Assembly (NCBI GenBank): GCA_035771165.1 | Contig: JAWNZC010000222.1 | Span: 310,001-374,000 of the forward strand | DNA length: 64,000 nt | Reading direction: 5' to 3' | Source: Paragorgia papillata | Taxonomy: Eukaryota; Cnidaria; Anthozoa; Scleralcyonacea; Coralliidae | Shown here: in pieces, positions 1-11,880 of the stretch | Numbering within the stretch: position 1 is the stretch's first letter | Layout of the letters: every line of letters starts with the position of its first letter | Notes under the pieces: model-generated | Seen by the model: only the letters and a program-made list of their open reading frames with translations | Database searches by the model: none | Told to the model about the DNA's origin: nothing | Made by a program: the position numbers and the translations under genes

Positions 1-314
1 AAACCATATGTTGGGGACACTTAAAACACTAAGTAAGATAATCGAGCGTAATTTTACTACCAACATGACCGGGTCGCTGATGATAAATGTTGGTGATGAG
101 AGCGAGCGATGCGATTGTAGATCTCAATTGAGGACACCAAGCGTCTGGGTACACACCATTGTAGGTTGTGCCGAGTGGCGCCAGGAACCGGCAAAATGCT
201 AAGAGAACTAGGAAGACAAGGAATAAAACATTGGGCGTGGTTGACCGCGTGTGTGCGTCCAGAAGATCTCTGCATTTAGAGTTTCACAGTTGTCCCCGTT
301 CTTGTCGAGGAAAG
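1..314 (+). repeat. rDNA-type spacer block upstream of an 18S fragment
   Basis: This block leads directly into an 18S rRNA 5' end. Its pieces recur at 3110-3440, 4290-4420 and 18230-18590, always beside 18S-like sequence, so I read it as the spacer of a degenerate rDNA-derived repeat. Shared landmarks are a 'taagataatcgagcgtaa' core and a 'gatgataaatgttgg' core. No long ORF is convincing. Whether it is external or internal transcribed spacer cannot be decided here. Confidence 0.55.
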
Positions 315-632
315 TTAACTTGTTGATCCTGCCAGTAACAACAACAATATGCTTGTCTCAAAGATTAAGACACACAAGCACCTTGTAATGTGAAACTGCG
401 AATGGCTCATTAAATCGGTTATCGGTTATTTGATCGTTACCTTTGCTACTTGGATAACCGTAGCAATTCTAACTAAAGCTAATAATACATATGGGAAAAA
501 TCCCGACTACTAGAACGCGGATGCATTCATTAGACCTCAAACCAATGCAGGTGTACACCTGGTTTGTGGGTGATTCTGAATAACTATGCGTAGGGCATGG
601 CCATTTTGCAGGCGATCTGTCAAATTTCTAAC
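315..632 (+). pseudogene. 18S rRNA 5' fragment (degenerate)
   Basis: The stretch follows the universal start of eukaryotic 18S rRNA: 'ttgatcctgccagta' near 322, then the segments equivalent to 'tgcttgtctcaaagattaag', 'gaaactgcgaatggctcatt' and 'acttggataaccgtagc'. There are many substitutions and small indels compared with the conserved consensus. The similarity stops near 630, at the place where normal 18S reads 'aacggaga', and runs straight into a GGAGAC minisatellite. The middle and end of the molecule do not follow, so this cannot make a working rRNA. Confidence 0.85.
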
Positions 633-2424
633 GGAGACGGAGACGGAGACGGAGACGGAGACGGAGATAGGAGAATGAGACGGAGGACGATGATAGGAGA
701 ATGAGACGGAGACGATGATAGGAGACGGAGACGATAGGAAACGATGACGGAGACGATGATTGGAGACTGAAACGGATGATGGAGACGATGATAGGGGAAT
801 AAGACGGAGACGGTGGACGACGATAGGAGACGGAGACGGAGGACGATGATAGGAGAATGAGACGGAGACGGAGGACGATGATAGGAGAATGAGACAATAA
901 TAGGAGAATGAGACGGAGGCGATGATAGGAGAATGAGACGACGACGATGATAGGAGAATGAGGCGGAGGACGATGATAGGAGAATGAGACGACGATAATG
1001 ATAGGAGAATGAGACGGAGATGGAGGACGATGATAGGAGAATGAGACGACGACGATGATAGGAGAATGAGGCGGAGGACGATGATAGGAAAATGAGACGG
1101 AGACGATAATGATAGGAGAATGAGACGGAGACGGAGACGGAGGACGATGATAGGAGAATGAGACGGAGACGATGATAGGAGAATGAGACGGAGGCGATGA
1201 TAGGAGAATGAGACGGAGACGGAGGACGATGATAGGAGACGGAGACGGAGGACGATGATAGGAGAATGAGACGGAGACGATGATAGGAGAATGAGACGGA
1301 GGCGATGATAGGGAGAATGAGACGGAGACGGGAGGAAGATGATAGGAGAATGAGACGGAGACGGAGGACGATGATAGGAGACGGAGACGGAGGACGATGA
1401 TAGGAGAATGAGACGGAGACGATGATAGGAGAATGAGACGGAGGCGATGATAGGGAGAATGAGACGGAGACGGGAGGAAGATGATAGGAGAATGAGACGC
1501 AGACGATGTTAGGAGAATGAGACGGAGGACGATGATAGGAGAATGAGACGGAGGACGATGATAGGAGAAGGAGACGGAGACGGACACGATGATAGGAGAA
1601 TGAGACGGAGACGATGATAGGAGACGGAGACGATGATAGGAGACGGAGACGATAGGAAACGATGACGGAGACGATGATTGGAGACTGAAACGGATGACGG
1701 AGACGATGATAGGGGAATGAGGCAGAGACGGAGACGATGATAGGAGAATGAGACGGAGACGGAGGACGATGATAGGAGAATGAGACAATAATAGGAGAAT
1801 GAGACGGAGGCGATGATAGGAGAATGAGACGGAGACGGAGGACGATGATAGGAGAATGAGACAATAATAGGAGAATGAGACGGAGGCGATGATAGGAGAA
1901 TGAGGCAGAGACGGAGACGATGATAGGAGAATGAGACGGAGACGGAGGACGATGATAGGAGAATGAGACAATAATAGGAGAATGAGACGGAGGCGATGAT
2001 AGGAGAATGAGACGGAGACGGAGGACGATGATAGGAGAATGAGACGACGACGATGATAGGAGAATGAGGCGGAGGACGATGATAGGAAAATGAGACGGAG
2101 ACGATAATGATAGGAGAATGAGACGGAGACGGAGGAGAATGAGACGGAGGCGATGATAGGAGAATGAGACGGAGACGGAGGACGATGATAGGAGAATGAG
2201 ACGGAGGCGATGATAGGAGAATGAGACGGAGGGCGATGATAGGAGAAGGAGATGGAGACGGAGGACGATGATAGGAGAATGAAGACGGAGACGGATGATA
2301 GGAGAATGAGACGGAGACGGAGGACGATGATAGGAGAATGAGACGGAGACGATGATAGGAGAATGAGACGGAGGCGATGATAGGAGAATGAGACGGAGGG
2401 CGATGATAGGAGAAGGAGATGGAG
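621..2424. repeat. GGAGAC/GATGATAGGAGAATGAGAC minisatellite
   Basis: About 1.8 kb of variable tandem repeats built from 'gacggagacg' and 'gatgataggagaatga' words. Long ORFs on the minus strand are only read-through of the repeat (Ser, His, Pro, Leu and Arg cycling in several frames) and are not genes. The array starts at the 18S 'aacggaga' motif. The same family recurs at 19008-19795 and 20170-20300, again just downstream of 18S-like sequence. Confidence 0.9.
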
Positions 2425-3000
2425 AAGTTCGAGTAATGACCAAAATCGGTCAAAAAGTAAAGGCTAACCCCTGAACTTTTTTTTCACCTCCAATTTTTTA
2501 AAAAAATCAAAAAAAATATATTTGGCCCAAATACAGCCTTCTCCCTACCACAGATGGTCTAAAAAGACTTCACTTTAACCGTTTTTTACCCTACAAAATG
2601 GCCAAGTTCGGTCAGAAAGTGAAGGCTAACCCCTTTACATTTTCTTCCCGATTATTTAAAAAATTAAAAATTTTTTTTATCTAACTCAAATACAGCCTTC
2701 TCCTTTTCACAGATGTCAAAAAAGACTTTATTTAACCGTATTGATCCTAATTCAAAAGTTCGAAAAATGGCCAAAATCGGTCAAAAAGTAAAGGCTAACC
2801 CCTGAACTTTTTTTTAACCTCCAATTTTAATAAAAAAATCAAAAAAAAATTATTTAGCCCAAACATACAGCCTTCCTCTTTTCACAGAATGTCTAATCAG
2901 ACTTTATTTAACCGTTTTTGACCCTAACTCTCAAAAGTTTCAAATATGACCAAACGCCTTTACTTTTTCTTCTCCCGATTTTTGTACCGAAATGTGGGGG
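2425..3000. repeat. About 165-bp tandem block with A/T-rich core
   Basis: Three and a half imperfect copies of a unit of about 165 bp. Each starts with a 'gaccaaaatcggtcaaaaag'-like word (2437, 2599, 2768, partial near 2945) and contains 'aaatacagccttct' and 'aaaaagactttatttaaccg'. The same unit recurs at 20040-20160 and 20520-20690. No coding potential is seen. Confidence 0.75.
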
Positions 3001-3447
3001 TCGGGGATGATAAATAAACGTGCGACAGCTTTGCTTGCGTAGACGACCTCACAGAAAACATCTATCTTGCTCGTGAATGAATATTCAAAGTCAACTCCTC
3101 GCCCACACTACTGGAAACCATATGTTGCGGAGCGACCCGCTGCTGCTGCTGCTACGCAGCGAATTTGTATTGAACGATTGCAGAACCAGACATTGCTAAT
3201 TTTCTTCTTTTTTGTTGTTGTCGCTTTAACAACATCCTCCTCGTTCTTTTTTTTAATTATGATTGTTTTTGGAGGAAATTTTTTTGGAGATACTTGTAAC
3301 GCTAAGTAAGATAATCGAGCGTAATTTTTCAACCAACATGAGGGGGTCGGGGATGATAAATGTTGGAAATTTTAGGAAATTTTTTTGGAGATACTTGTAA
3401 CGCTTAGTAAGATAATCGAGCGTAATTTTACTGGTTGCAACTGGTGA
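3001..3447 (+). repeat. rDNA-type spacer block, second copy
   Basis: It repeats the words of the first block, including 'ggaaaccatatgttg' near 3114 and 'taagataatcgagcgtaa' near 3306 and again near 3410. It therefore contains an internal partial duplication. It abuts the 3' half of an 18S sequence. Short ORFs here have no recognisable domain. Confidence 0.5.
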
Positions 3448-4176
3448 CGTAGAATCATGGTTCTGCCTTAAAGTTGAAACTTAAAGGAATTGACGGACGG
3501 GGGAGCACCAGGAGTGGAGCCTGCATGCGGCTTAATTTGACTCAACACGGGAAACCTAAAACCTTACCAGGTCCGAACATTGTAAGGATTGACACATTGT
3601 GAGGTCTTTCTCGATTCTATGGATGGTGGTGCATGGCCGTTCTTAGTTCGTGGAATGATTTGTCCGGTTGATTCCGCGAACGAGACCTTTACCTGCTAAA
3701 TAGTCAGTCGATTTCCGAGTCGTCCACAACTTCTTAGAGGGACTGTTGGTGTGCAACCAGACAGAGTCAGGAAGGCAATAACAGGTCTGTGATGCCTTTA
3801 GATGTTCCAGACCGCACGCCTGCTACAATGACGATGCCAACTCTATTGCTCCTTCACCGAAAGTTGTGGGTATCCTTCTGAATCATCGTCGTCGGATGGG
3901 AATAGATAATTGCAATTATTGAACTTGAACGAGGAATTTCTAGTAAGCGAGAGTCCATCAACTTGCGTTGATTAAGTAAGTCCCTGCCCTTTTTATACAC
4001 ACAGCCCGTCGCTACTACGGATTGAATCGTTTAGCGAGGTCTTCGGATTGGCACTGTGTCGGATTCGAAAGAGCCTGACGCCCGCCGAGAAGTTGGTCAA
4101 AACTTGATTACTCAGAAGAAGGGTAAAAAAGTCGTAACAAGGTTTTCCGTACGTGGACCTGCGGAAGGGATCATCA
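3448..4176 (+). pseudogene. 18S rRNA 3' fragment (degenerate)
   Basis: The stretch is collinear with the last 700 or so bases of eukaryotic 18S rRNA. It includes 'aaacttaaaggaattgacgg' near 3478, 'gtggtgcatggccgttctta' near 3626, 'aacttcttagagggac' near 3729, 'taacaggtctgtgatgcc' near 3780, 'cccgtcgctacta' near 4004, and the terminal 'gtcgtaacaagg' plus 'cctgcggaagggatcat' ending near 4175. Substitutions and indels occur in positions that are invariant in working rRNA. The central third of the molecule is missing between this fragment and the 5' fragment. Confidence 0.85.
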
Positions 4177-4780
4177 CCGACGTTGCTTTCAAAGTAACTA
4201 CGCAGCGAACTTGTAATTGAACGGTTGCAGATCCAAACCTTACTTGTGATTTTCTTCTTTTTTTGTCGCTTTAACAACATCCTCCTCGTTCTTTTTTTTA
4301 TTTATGTTTGTTGTTTTTGGACAAAAATTTTTTAGAGATATTTTTAACACAAAGTAAGATAATCGAGCGTAATTTTTCTACCGTGACGGGGTCGGTGATG
4401 ATAAATGTTGGTTGATGAGAGGGTTATGTCAGGTCTAGGCGATTAAGTGTGTTGTAGCTCTCTCTTTATATTTCGATTGGTGTTTACGCCTGCAAACAAA
4501 TAAACGTGCGATAGATTTGTTTGCGTAGACGATCTTACAGAAAACATCTATGCACTCGTCGGAATAATAATCTCCTCGTCGAGCACACTACTGGAAACCA
4601 TATGTTGCAGTGCGACCCGCTGCTGCTACGCAGCGAACTTGTATTGAACGTTTGAAGATCCAGACCTTGCTTGAGACCTGTTAATTTTCTTATTTTATTT
4701 GTCGGTTTAACAACATCCTCCTCCTTTTTTTTTATTTATGTTATGTTCGTTGTTTTTGGAGGAAAATGTTTTGAAGATAC
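4177..4780 (+). repeat. Spacer following the 18S 3' end (ITS1-like, then spacer block)
   Basis: The sequence begins immediately after the 18S 3' terminus, where ITS1 should lie. No 5.8S start is seen downstream. Instead the same spacer words found before the 18S 5' fragments appear (near 4350 and 4590), so the repeat seems to go from the 18S end to the spacer in front of the next 18S without 5.8S or 28S. Confidence 0.5.
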
Positions 4781-5411
4781 GCGGAGGCGGAGGCGGAGGC
4801 GGAGGCGGAGGCGGAGGCGGAGGCGGAGGCGGAGGCGGAGGCGGAGGCGGAGGCGGAGGCGGAGCGGAGGCGGAGGCGGAGGCGGAGGCGGAGGCGGAGG
4901 CGGAGGCGGAGGCGGAGGCGGAGGCGGAGGCGGAGGCGGAGGCGGAGGCGGAGGCGGAGGCGGAGGCGGAGGCGGAGGCGGAGGCGGAGGCGGAGGCGGA
5001 GGCGGAGGCGGAGGCGGAGGCGGGCAGGCGGAGGCGGAGGCGGAGGCGGAGGCGGAGGCGGAGGCGGAGGCGGAGGCGGAGGCGGAGGCGGAGGCGGAGG
5101 CGGAGGCGGAGGCGGAGGCGGAGGCGGAGGCGGAGGCGGAGGCGGAGGCGGAGGCGGAGGCGGAGGCGGAGGCGGAGGCGGAGGCGGAGGCGGAGGCGGA
5201 GGCGGAGGCGGAGGCGGAGGCGGAGGCGGAGGCGGAGGCGGAGGCGGAGGCGGAGGCGGAGGCGGAGGCGGAGGCGGAGGCGGAGGCGGAGGCGGAGGCG
5301 GAGGCGGAGGCGGAGGCGGAGGCGGAGGCGGAGGCGGAGGCGGAGGCGGAGGCGGAGGCGGAGGCGGAGGCGGAGGCGGAGGCGGAGGCGGAGGCGGAGG
5401 CGGAGGCGGAG
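4779..5411. repeat. (GGAGGC)n hexanucleotide array
   Basis: Over 600 bp of almost pure GGAGGC repeat, with two slips (near 4863 and near 5022) that change the register. All three plus-strand frames read as Arg-Arg, Gly-Gly or Glu-Ala runs, so the open frames are artefacts of the repeat. An inverted stub 'ttccgcctccgc' follows at about 5414, which would form a small hairpin with the array end. Confidence 0.95.
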
Positions 5412-5528
5412 CTCTTCCGCCTCCGCTTCATGGTGCCGCTGCTTGAAATTTGAAAATAGATAACTCATCATAACTGGACTATCATTCGAATTTTAATTAA
5501 TTAACTATTTAACTCCGCAATTTTTACG

Positions 5529-7020
5529 TTAGTCGCGTGACTGGTTTGACGACCCCCTAGATCCGCCCCTGCAGCCAATCTCTACCATAATGGCTTCAAC
5601 GTTTCGCATTGGGTAGTGATCTCTCTTTATTGCGGTACGGTACGGTAGGAACGGTACTTTACGCGGAGGGTGTACCACCGGAATGGCCTCTCGAGCCAAG
5701 TTGATGTGATGTTCTCCAGACAAACAGCCAATATCTCCAAATACATCTGAATATTCTTCCGGAATGTTGTTTCTCGGTTGTTTTATCTGGGATATACGTT
5801 TGACGAGGTTGAGGCGTTGACATGTTTCAAGTCCCCAAATCGCAGAATACTTAATTGGCACAACAAAGAACCGAACAGGATAAGCTTTCGGTTTCATGTG
5901 GACAATGCACTTACCCGCTACTGGAATTTCTGTATCATACTGTATCTTCCATCATACCCATACAGTTTCTCCTTCGTTTGTCGTAGCCTTGGCTTTCTTG
6001 GTAGGCGTTGATACAGGTTTTGCGGAATTACATTGGCTTGTACTCGACATCTAATCCGGAGGGTGTTAATTGATACAGTCCAAGCTTTCAGGTTGTCTTG
6101 TTTCCCACACATCTCCACTTGATATCGCGTATAGTTTCTTCTTGTGTTTGGCAATTCGTCGTTTCTTTTTTGGACGGAGCCAACGAAGAAATCGTCAATA
6201 TGCTTTCGTCACTGGAATCACTAGAATGTCTGCTACTTGAGAGGTTTATTTCGTCGACTTGCTTTGAGATGAGAGGCACACTTTAGCAAAGTGGTTGCGT
6301 TTTTCCACATTTTTTTGCATACTTTAGCAAATGCAGGACAATTGTCATGTTGACTACCACAATATCTACAGTACTTTCTTTCGCCTTCTTGTTGGCCTCG
6401 CTCATTTTGCTTACCTTTGTTAATGCTCTTTCCCATTTCCTCTTCGGTGACGTAGTTGGTCAATCTGATTTTGAGGCGTTTTCGACTGCATCTCTTCTGA
6501 TTGCTTCTTTGTTTCTTCAGCAGCTCGGCAGATGTTTATGGCTTTGTCTAATGTTAGTTCTGGCTCCCGTAGCAATCTTTTCTAGAACTTTGTTCTCCTT
6601 CACTCCCGCGACGAACCTGTCTCTGACCAGGCTCTCTTTTAGCGTTCCAAATTCGCAGTGACTGCTTTTGAGTTTCAGTTCGGTGACGTAGTCGTCAATG
6701 CTTTGTCCATCGCTTTGGTTATATACGAGAAAAACTTGAATCTAAGATATGGAATATTCTTCTTGGGATTCATGTATTCGTCAAACTTTGCTATAACTGG
6801 TTTCTAGCTTCATGGAATCTGCTTCTTCAGCGAAAGTAAACGTGTAGTAGATCTCTTGCGCTCGTTCTCCTTTTGCTATGAGAAGTGTCAACATTTTTAC
6901 ATCTTCACTTTTGTCGTTGGATTCCGTAGCTGTCATGAAGAATTGGAATTCCTTTTTCCAGCGCTCCCAGTTTTGGCTGAGGTTACCATCGAAACGCAAT
7001 TCTTTGGGCGGAAGAAGCAC
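5529..7020 (-). pseudogene. Ty3/Gypsy-type retrotransposon remnant (gag, zinc knuckle, protease, start of RT)
   Basis: Reading on the minus strand, the order is as in Ty3/Gypsy elements. 7020-6781 reads as gag (Met-Leu-Leu-Pro-Pro-Lys-Glu start, then a WERWKKEFQFFM segment). 6463-6233 carries a Cys/His cluster (CRYCGSQHDNC). 6154-5918 has a protease-like segment whose expected Asp-Thr-Gly is replaced. 5897-5529 reads as the linker to reverse transcriptase with EEYSDVFGDIGCLSGEHHI and PVVHPPRKVPF. Frames change between the pieces, and RT is cut off near 5530 before its catalytic Asp-Asp motif. No LTR pair is evident. It is an old, dead copy. Confidence 0.8.
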
Positions 7021-7290
7021 TTTTTCTGACTAATATATTAACCAAAAATGTTCAGAATCATCCAATTATACCGCTCTTAATTAAAATAAGAACATATTCT
7101 ATTTCGACGTCATATTTATGACGTCATTTCTGCATGAAGGAAGCACTTTTTCTGACTAATATATTAACCATAAATGCTCTGAATCAACCAATTATACCAC
7201 TGTTAAAAAAAAAAAGATACTATTTTGACGACATATATTTATGGCGTCATTTCTGCATGAAGAAAGCACTTTTTCTGACTAATATATCAA
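7012..7290. repeat. About 122-bp tandem repeat at the gag 5' end
   Basis: The word 'gcactttttctgactaatat' occurs near 7017, 7144 and 7266, followed in the first two copies by a 'cgtcatatttatgacgtcat'-like palindromic word. The repeat overlaps the first codons of the gag remnant, so it probably grew from the element's leader. The rest, up to about 7740, holds no recognised feature. Confidence 0.7.
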
Positions 7291-7733
7291 GGTAGCACGT
7301 TAGAATGTGATAGTTCTTATAAATAAACTAAACTTTACTTACCTAAGTTGTTGACGTTTTGTGCGAGTCGCCGAGTTCGACAAGACAGCTGATAAGATGA
7401 TCCCCCGACGAACGAGCCAAATACTCTCCGAAGATACGCGAGGGCGGAGCGGGAAGGGAAAAAAGAAGGGGAGTGCAACTACCGAGATATCTTTCGACAA
7501 TGCTCGTAGCACGTTGCTATGCACATAGAGTGTTGCTATTCACAATAATTATATACGGCGTATACCGAGACAACAACCCGATCTTCGTGATATTCACAGC
7601 AGGACGTAAGTTGTTTTCGTTGAATGATTTATCAATTTGGACTCACACATATCACAGGCAGCCCAATTTCAACGCCTATTTAAAAATACAAATATGGTTT
7701 CAAATATCATTGAATTTGTTATTTGTGAGAAGT

Positions 7734-7853
7734 AGCGTGAAAAAGCCAACCAACATGGACAAGGTTTATATAGCCCTGTATACATGTGGAAGTAGTAGAG
7801 CTGTTCATCTTGATGTCGTTCCTGACCTTAACGCGAAAACGTTTATTACTCGG
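7734..7853 (+). pseudogene. Bel-Pao integrase, first part
   Basis: The open stretch encodes a segment with the words KVYIALYTCGSSRAVHLDVV and DLNAKTFI. These match the integrase core around the first catalytic Asp of Bel-Pao retrotransposons: 'tCgsSRAvHLelv' followed by a helix. The reading frame is broken at about 7855 by an insertion and resumes at 9565. Nothing upstream in this window supplies the Bel-Pao gag, protease or RT, so the copy is 5' truncated. Confidence 0.75.
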
Positions 7854-9564
7854 TCTACCACAGGTAGCCGAGTCTAGGTTTCGCGACTATTTTTTTTGTC
7901 GCGATATTGCCCCATGAGGGTTTGCGAAACTGAGATGTGACCACTGATCAGTGCATATGCCTTGTTTCTTTTCGATCGACCTAGTGTTCACAAAACGTTT
8001 TCGAGCCTCGCCGAACGGCGGAAGCTGTCAGTTGCATCCAAGTGGCAACCGACCATTACCCAGAAATTTGGGACATTTTGCGGCCACGTTCGTAGCCAGT
8101 GGTTACTCCCATGATAATAATATACAGTAAATATTTTCCGAAAATGCAAACGGCTGCTAAAAACAAAGATCGCCTCTGCTTTTCAAAGTAAACAAACATG
8201 GCTGCAGGCTGCTCGAAAGAGAAGAGACCTCCGTGGCTTCGTCGTTTGTCCTTCTCGCAGCTCAACTCCACGTTTAGACATAACGGCCTCCTGCTGATAG
8301 ACGAAATCGGAGTTTCGACTGTGCATACAATCTGAGTCGGGATAAAACGTAGTTCGTTTATAACATGAGGCTGAAGCAGCCGCAGTAAACATAACATTTC
8401 TGATTTCAGAAACCTTTTAATGCTTAGGTATTCTATAAGGATAAAATTTGCTTCTCAATTATCCATTATATTGACAATAATCCTAAACGTAGTGTCTAAA
8501 AATAATGAACTCAAAACATGAAAAAATAGTCCCAGCCTATGTTATCTTCCCGTTATGCTTTAATAGACACGATGTAATTTGCATAGGGGCCCAAATTGAA
8601 AAGGAAACTAATTTGCATGTGGGCCTAAATAAAACTACGATTTGGTGTATTGCTCAAACACACTGTAAAACCAAGAAAGTTTAAAGGTTTTGGGAACCGC
8701 AATGTTGTTAGATACGGAGATATTTACGAGTTATATTAGCAGTTCGAACATTGCTAAATACATAGCAAGCTCCGCACTTTGCATCGTTCGCAAGGAAAGT
8801 GGTGTTTTGGCAGATTTGTATCGCATGTTTAGCAGGATTACTATGGCTTACATAACAGAATGAGTCAAATAAGCAGCGTAAATAAATCGATATTGGGAAC
8901 CGACTGTGTATTTCGGTAAGCGAACATTTTTTGTTATAACGTTTCCTTACTTAACTCTTAACAGGAATCGAGCTCCGCAACCGAGAAGTCTATGTCCCTA
9001 GTAGGATAAATTTTAAAATTTACGATTTTTACTGTATTATTATTCCTTATACGATTTGGCCGTCATGTTTAATGCCTATATGCGCCCGCGCGACGCCATC
9101 TTGTCCCAAATTTCTGGTAATGCATTGTACAACCGACAACGATATACAGTATATTCTTCTCATGGCTACAACCGCTACATTCTATAAATATTTAATACCA
9201 CCGGTACAGAGTTGAGGATCAAAACGCTAATATTCTGGATCTTAATATATTGGCCTTTCTAATGCCCTTGGTCGAGCAATTGCAATGTACTATTTGTGTT
9301 TTTACTGACTGTTGCTTGTCGTTGAGTTTGAGATCGACAATGGACATAAGTTTTATTTATCCATTAGGGATTTAATAATTTATATTCCATGTTGTAAGTG
9401 CTTTGAACCTATGAGTATGTAATTTTGTCACAAGTATGATGTTATCCATATCTTGAGGTCAATCTGATCTTCCTCGGTGCATTCCCACCTCTTTGCTCGC
9501 GCGTTATAGAGACCTATGCGTTTTTCCAGTTGCCCGAGTGAACACCTGACCCAGGTGTCTTGTT
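7854..9564. mobile_element. 1.7-kb insertion splitting the Bel-Pao integrase
   Basis: The integrase reading frame that ends at about 7853 continues logically at 9565, so the intervening 1.7 kb is inserted DNA. It has no convincing long ORF. Inside it, 8053-8075 and 9104-9126 form inverted termini (core 'ccagaaatttgggaca'), suggesting that a DNA element of about 1.07 kb makes up most of the insert. The outer edges from 7854 to 8052 and from 9127 to 9564 are unassigned. Confidence 0.6.
8053..9126. mobile_element. Non-autonomous inverted-terminal element, about 1.07 kb
   Basis: The left end reads 'cattacccagaaatttggga' and the right end is its reverse complement apart from one base. No transposase is recognisable inside: the short minus-strand ORFs at 8056-8397 have no domain I know. 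TA or a short A/T target duplication is possible. The superfamily is not determined. Confidence 0.6.
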
Positions 9565-10115
9565 AGAAGTTTTAAATGGTTTATTGGCAGAAGAGGTATA
9601 CCGAAATTGGTCGTCACAGATAACGCCAAAACATTTAAATCTGCGGCACGATACTTATCTGCAGCGTTCGAGCTACCTACTGTCCAGGCGTTTCTACTCG
9701 ATCTCAAGATTAAGTGGCGGTTTAATCTGGAGCGTGCCCCTTGGTGGGGTGGATTCTTTGAACGTTTAGTTCGATGTGTTGTTAAACGTTTTTTGAAGAA
9801 GATTCTACGAAACGCAAGATTTACCTATGAAGAGCTTCTGTCTGTGATCATCGACATCGAATGTGCCATAAACTCTCGACCTCTTACCTATATGTCTTCA
9901 GACGATACAGAGGAACCACTTACCCCCTCTCACTTGATGCTGGGAAGAAGAATACTGTCTATACCTGATGACATAGTGGCTACTGAAGAAAGTGGAGAAG
10001 GTGAGTGAAGCTACACTTCTTACCAAAAGGCAACGTAAAATGACATCAGTGTTGTCCCATTTCCGGAATCGATGGAAGCAACAGCCGACGTTACTTCGAA
10101 ACGTGGTAAACGTAC
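9565..10115 (+). pseudogene. Bel-Pao integrase, second part
   Basis: From 9565 the frame reads [13 protein letters not shown], then [12 protein letters not shown] (second catalytic Asp), then [19 protein letters not shown] with the third acidic residue, then [13 protein letters not shown] and [11 protein letters not shown]. This is the typical end of a Bel-Pao integrase. A frameshift near 9990 moves the continuation (TLLTKRQRKMTSVLSHFRNRW) to the next frame. The element ends without a visible LTR by about 10220. Confidence 0.85.
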
Positions 10116-10219
10116 GACCCTTAGAAGACCACTGACGAAACTATTCCCATTCGAAGTTCGAGACACCACAGCTGCAACTGAAAAACGGTTCCTGTCAAGG
10201 CAACTAGTGACTGTCAACT

Positions 10220-11880
10220 GACGTCATGACGCGATTGACGAAACATCGCTTGTCGTCAGATACAACCGTGCTCATGACATAGCGGATATAGTTTAACAAC
10301 CAGTATCCGCACAAAGCACGTCGTAGGAGACCCTTTTTAGTATCCGTGTCAGGTCTGTATTGATAATGGCTTCGAGAAAGCGAAATTTGTTAAAGTGCCT
10401 ATGCAACGAAATTTCCAAGTTGGAGATAATAACATTAAAGTAACGCTTGGTATCGCTTCTATTGACTGTGAAAGTTTTAGGACGAACAATTAAATGGAAC
10501 TATGTTTATTTAGCGTTTGAAGACCGTGCTGTTACCCCTAAAAATTGAGACATCATTAAACAAGACGCCTACTTAGGGCGTTCACTCGGGCTACTCATAG
10601 CAATGCAGCTTCGCATAAGCCTAGGTGCACATATTAAGCGGTTGTTGAAAAGTACAAAATAACCTACAGTGCTGGATTCGGAACAGGTGGGCAATTTGTC
10701 TGCACATGCACGGCAAGAATGCGTGGGTTCGTGAAATGCGCGGGACACATTCCCGTCTGCCATATAATTGGAAAGGAAATAAACAAAATGCTATATTCCA
10801 TGTCGAATTAATCTACCTGGTGCATTTTTTTACCGAATGGATTACCGACTCAGCAGTTCAATTTCCAACCAAAGATTAATAAAATCACGGTCTGAAAGGC
10901 ACACCACATATTTCATACAGACTTATAGTTCTAATACATGCTCGTGCACTTCGCTAGCTTTTTATATAAAAATACGACATATTTCGGCACATTTTCACCA
11001 TAAAAATACCACTGAGCTTACAATTTTTACAATTTTTGACCTTTATTTTATAAATATATGTTTATGTTTAATAATATGGATGGTTGCGGACCACTTCAGT
11101 TGTCTGACACTCATAAACATCTGCTTCTTTACATTCCCATGGGTGGGGCATTTGCATCAATTTCAAGATCCCTCTGTGGGGATTTTGTACAGTTATGCTG
11201 GCCCCATGGTGGGGCATTTGCAATGCTTTAAGGCAAAAATGTCAAATGCCCGTCAAATGCCCGGGGGGGAGATGGTCACACTTGGAATTGATTGAGACAT
11301 AAATGATCGCTTGAATCTACAGAATCTAAACAGGTGGGTGTCACAAGTTTATTGAATAAAATTACCAGGCAATTTGTCTGAGCTGACCGAACAATCGCGG
11401 CCGTATTTGTTCTTTATTGACATTTTCATCATGCGAAAGTCAAAACACGATTTTAATAGCGAGTTCTCTGACCTTTTCTTCGTTTTTGATATGCCTTCCA
11501 AACTTGTCGAACCAGCGATTTGTTATTCAACTTGGTGTTTTTCGTTGAAGCTGAAGAAGTTCATTATCGGAGCAGCAGAAGTACGACATTTTGCGAATTT
11601 GATCTTAAAAAAATTGATTTCAACTCCTCGAGTCCTTTCTGTTCGAGCTCACAGGATCGATTAAACGTTTTCTTTTACCTCAAGATAAGTTCAGATATTT
11701 AGTTCATACTTTTATGTTCCAGGAATGTGCTTTACATATTCCTTTCAAAGCTTTTCTTGCGAACACGAGTTGATCGAATTTCTCTATTTTCAATAAAAAC
11801 AGCAATTAACCCTTTCTTTGATGAACGATAGCAAAATATCTAGCCGTTTGCATTACTTTCAAAATAGCTTTAAGGCAGTT
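10220..11880. other. No gene recognised; short G/C-rich 'ggggcatttgca' word repeats
   Basis: I see no supported gene. At 11137-11280 the words 'gtggggcatttgca' and 'caaatgcccg' occur in direct and inverted orientation, and similar C/G-rich words recur near 21960-22060, so this is probably a short interspersed repeat. Small ORFs (for example 11374-11664) lack recognised domains. Confidence 0.4.

Noticed and set aside
620..2453. Long minus-strand ORFs up to 607 codons
   Set aside because: They only read through the GGAGAC minisatellite, in several frames at once, with no domain.
4671..5471. Overlapping ORFs of Arg, Gly, Glu-Ala, Ser-Ala or Pro runs
   Set aside because: All are translations of the (GGAGGC)n array in different frames.
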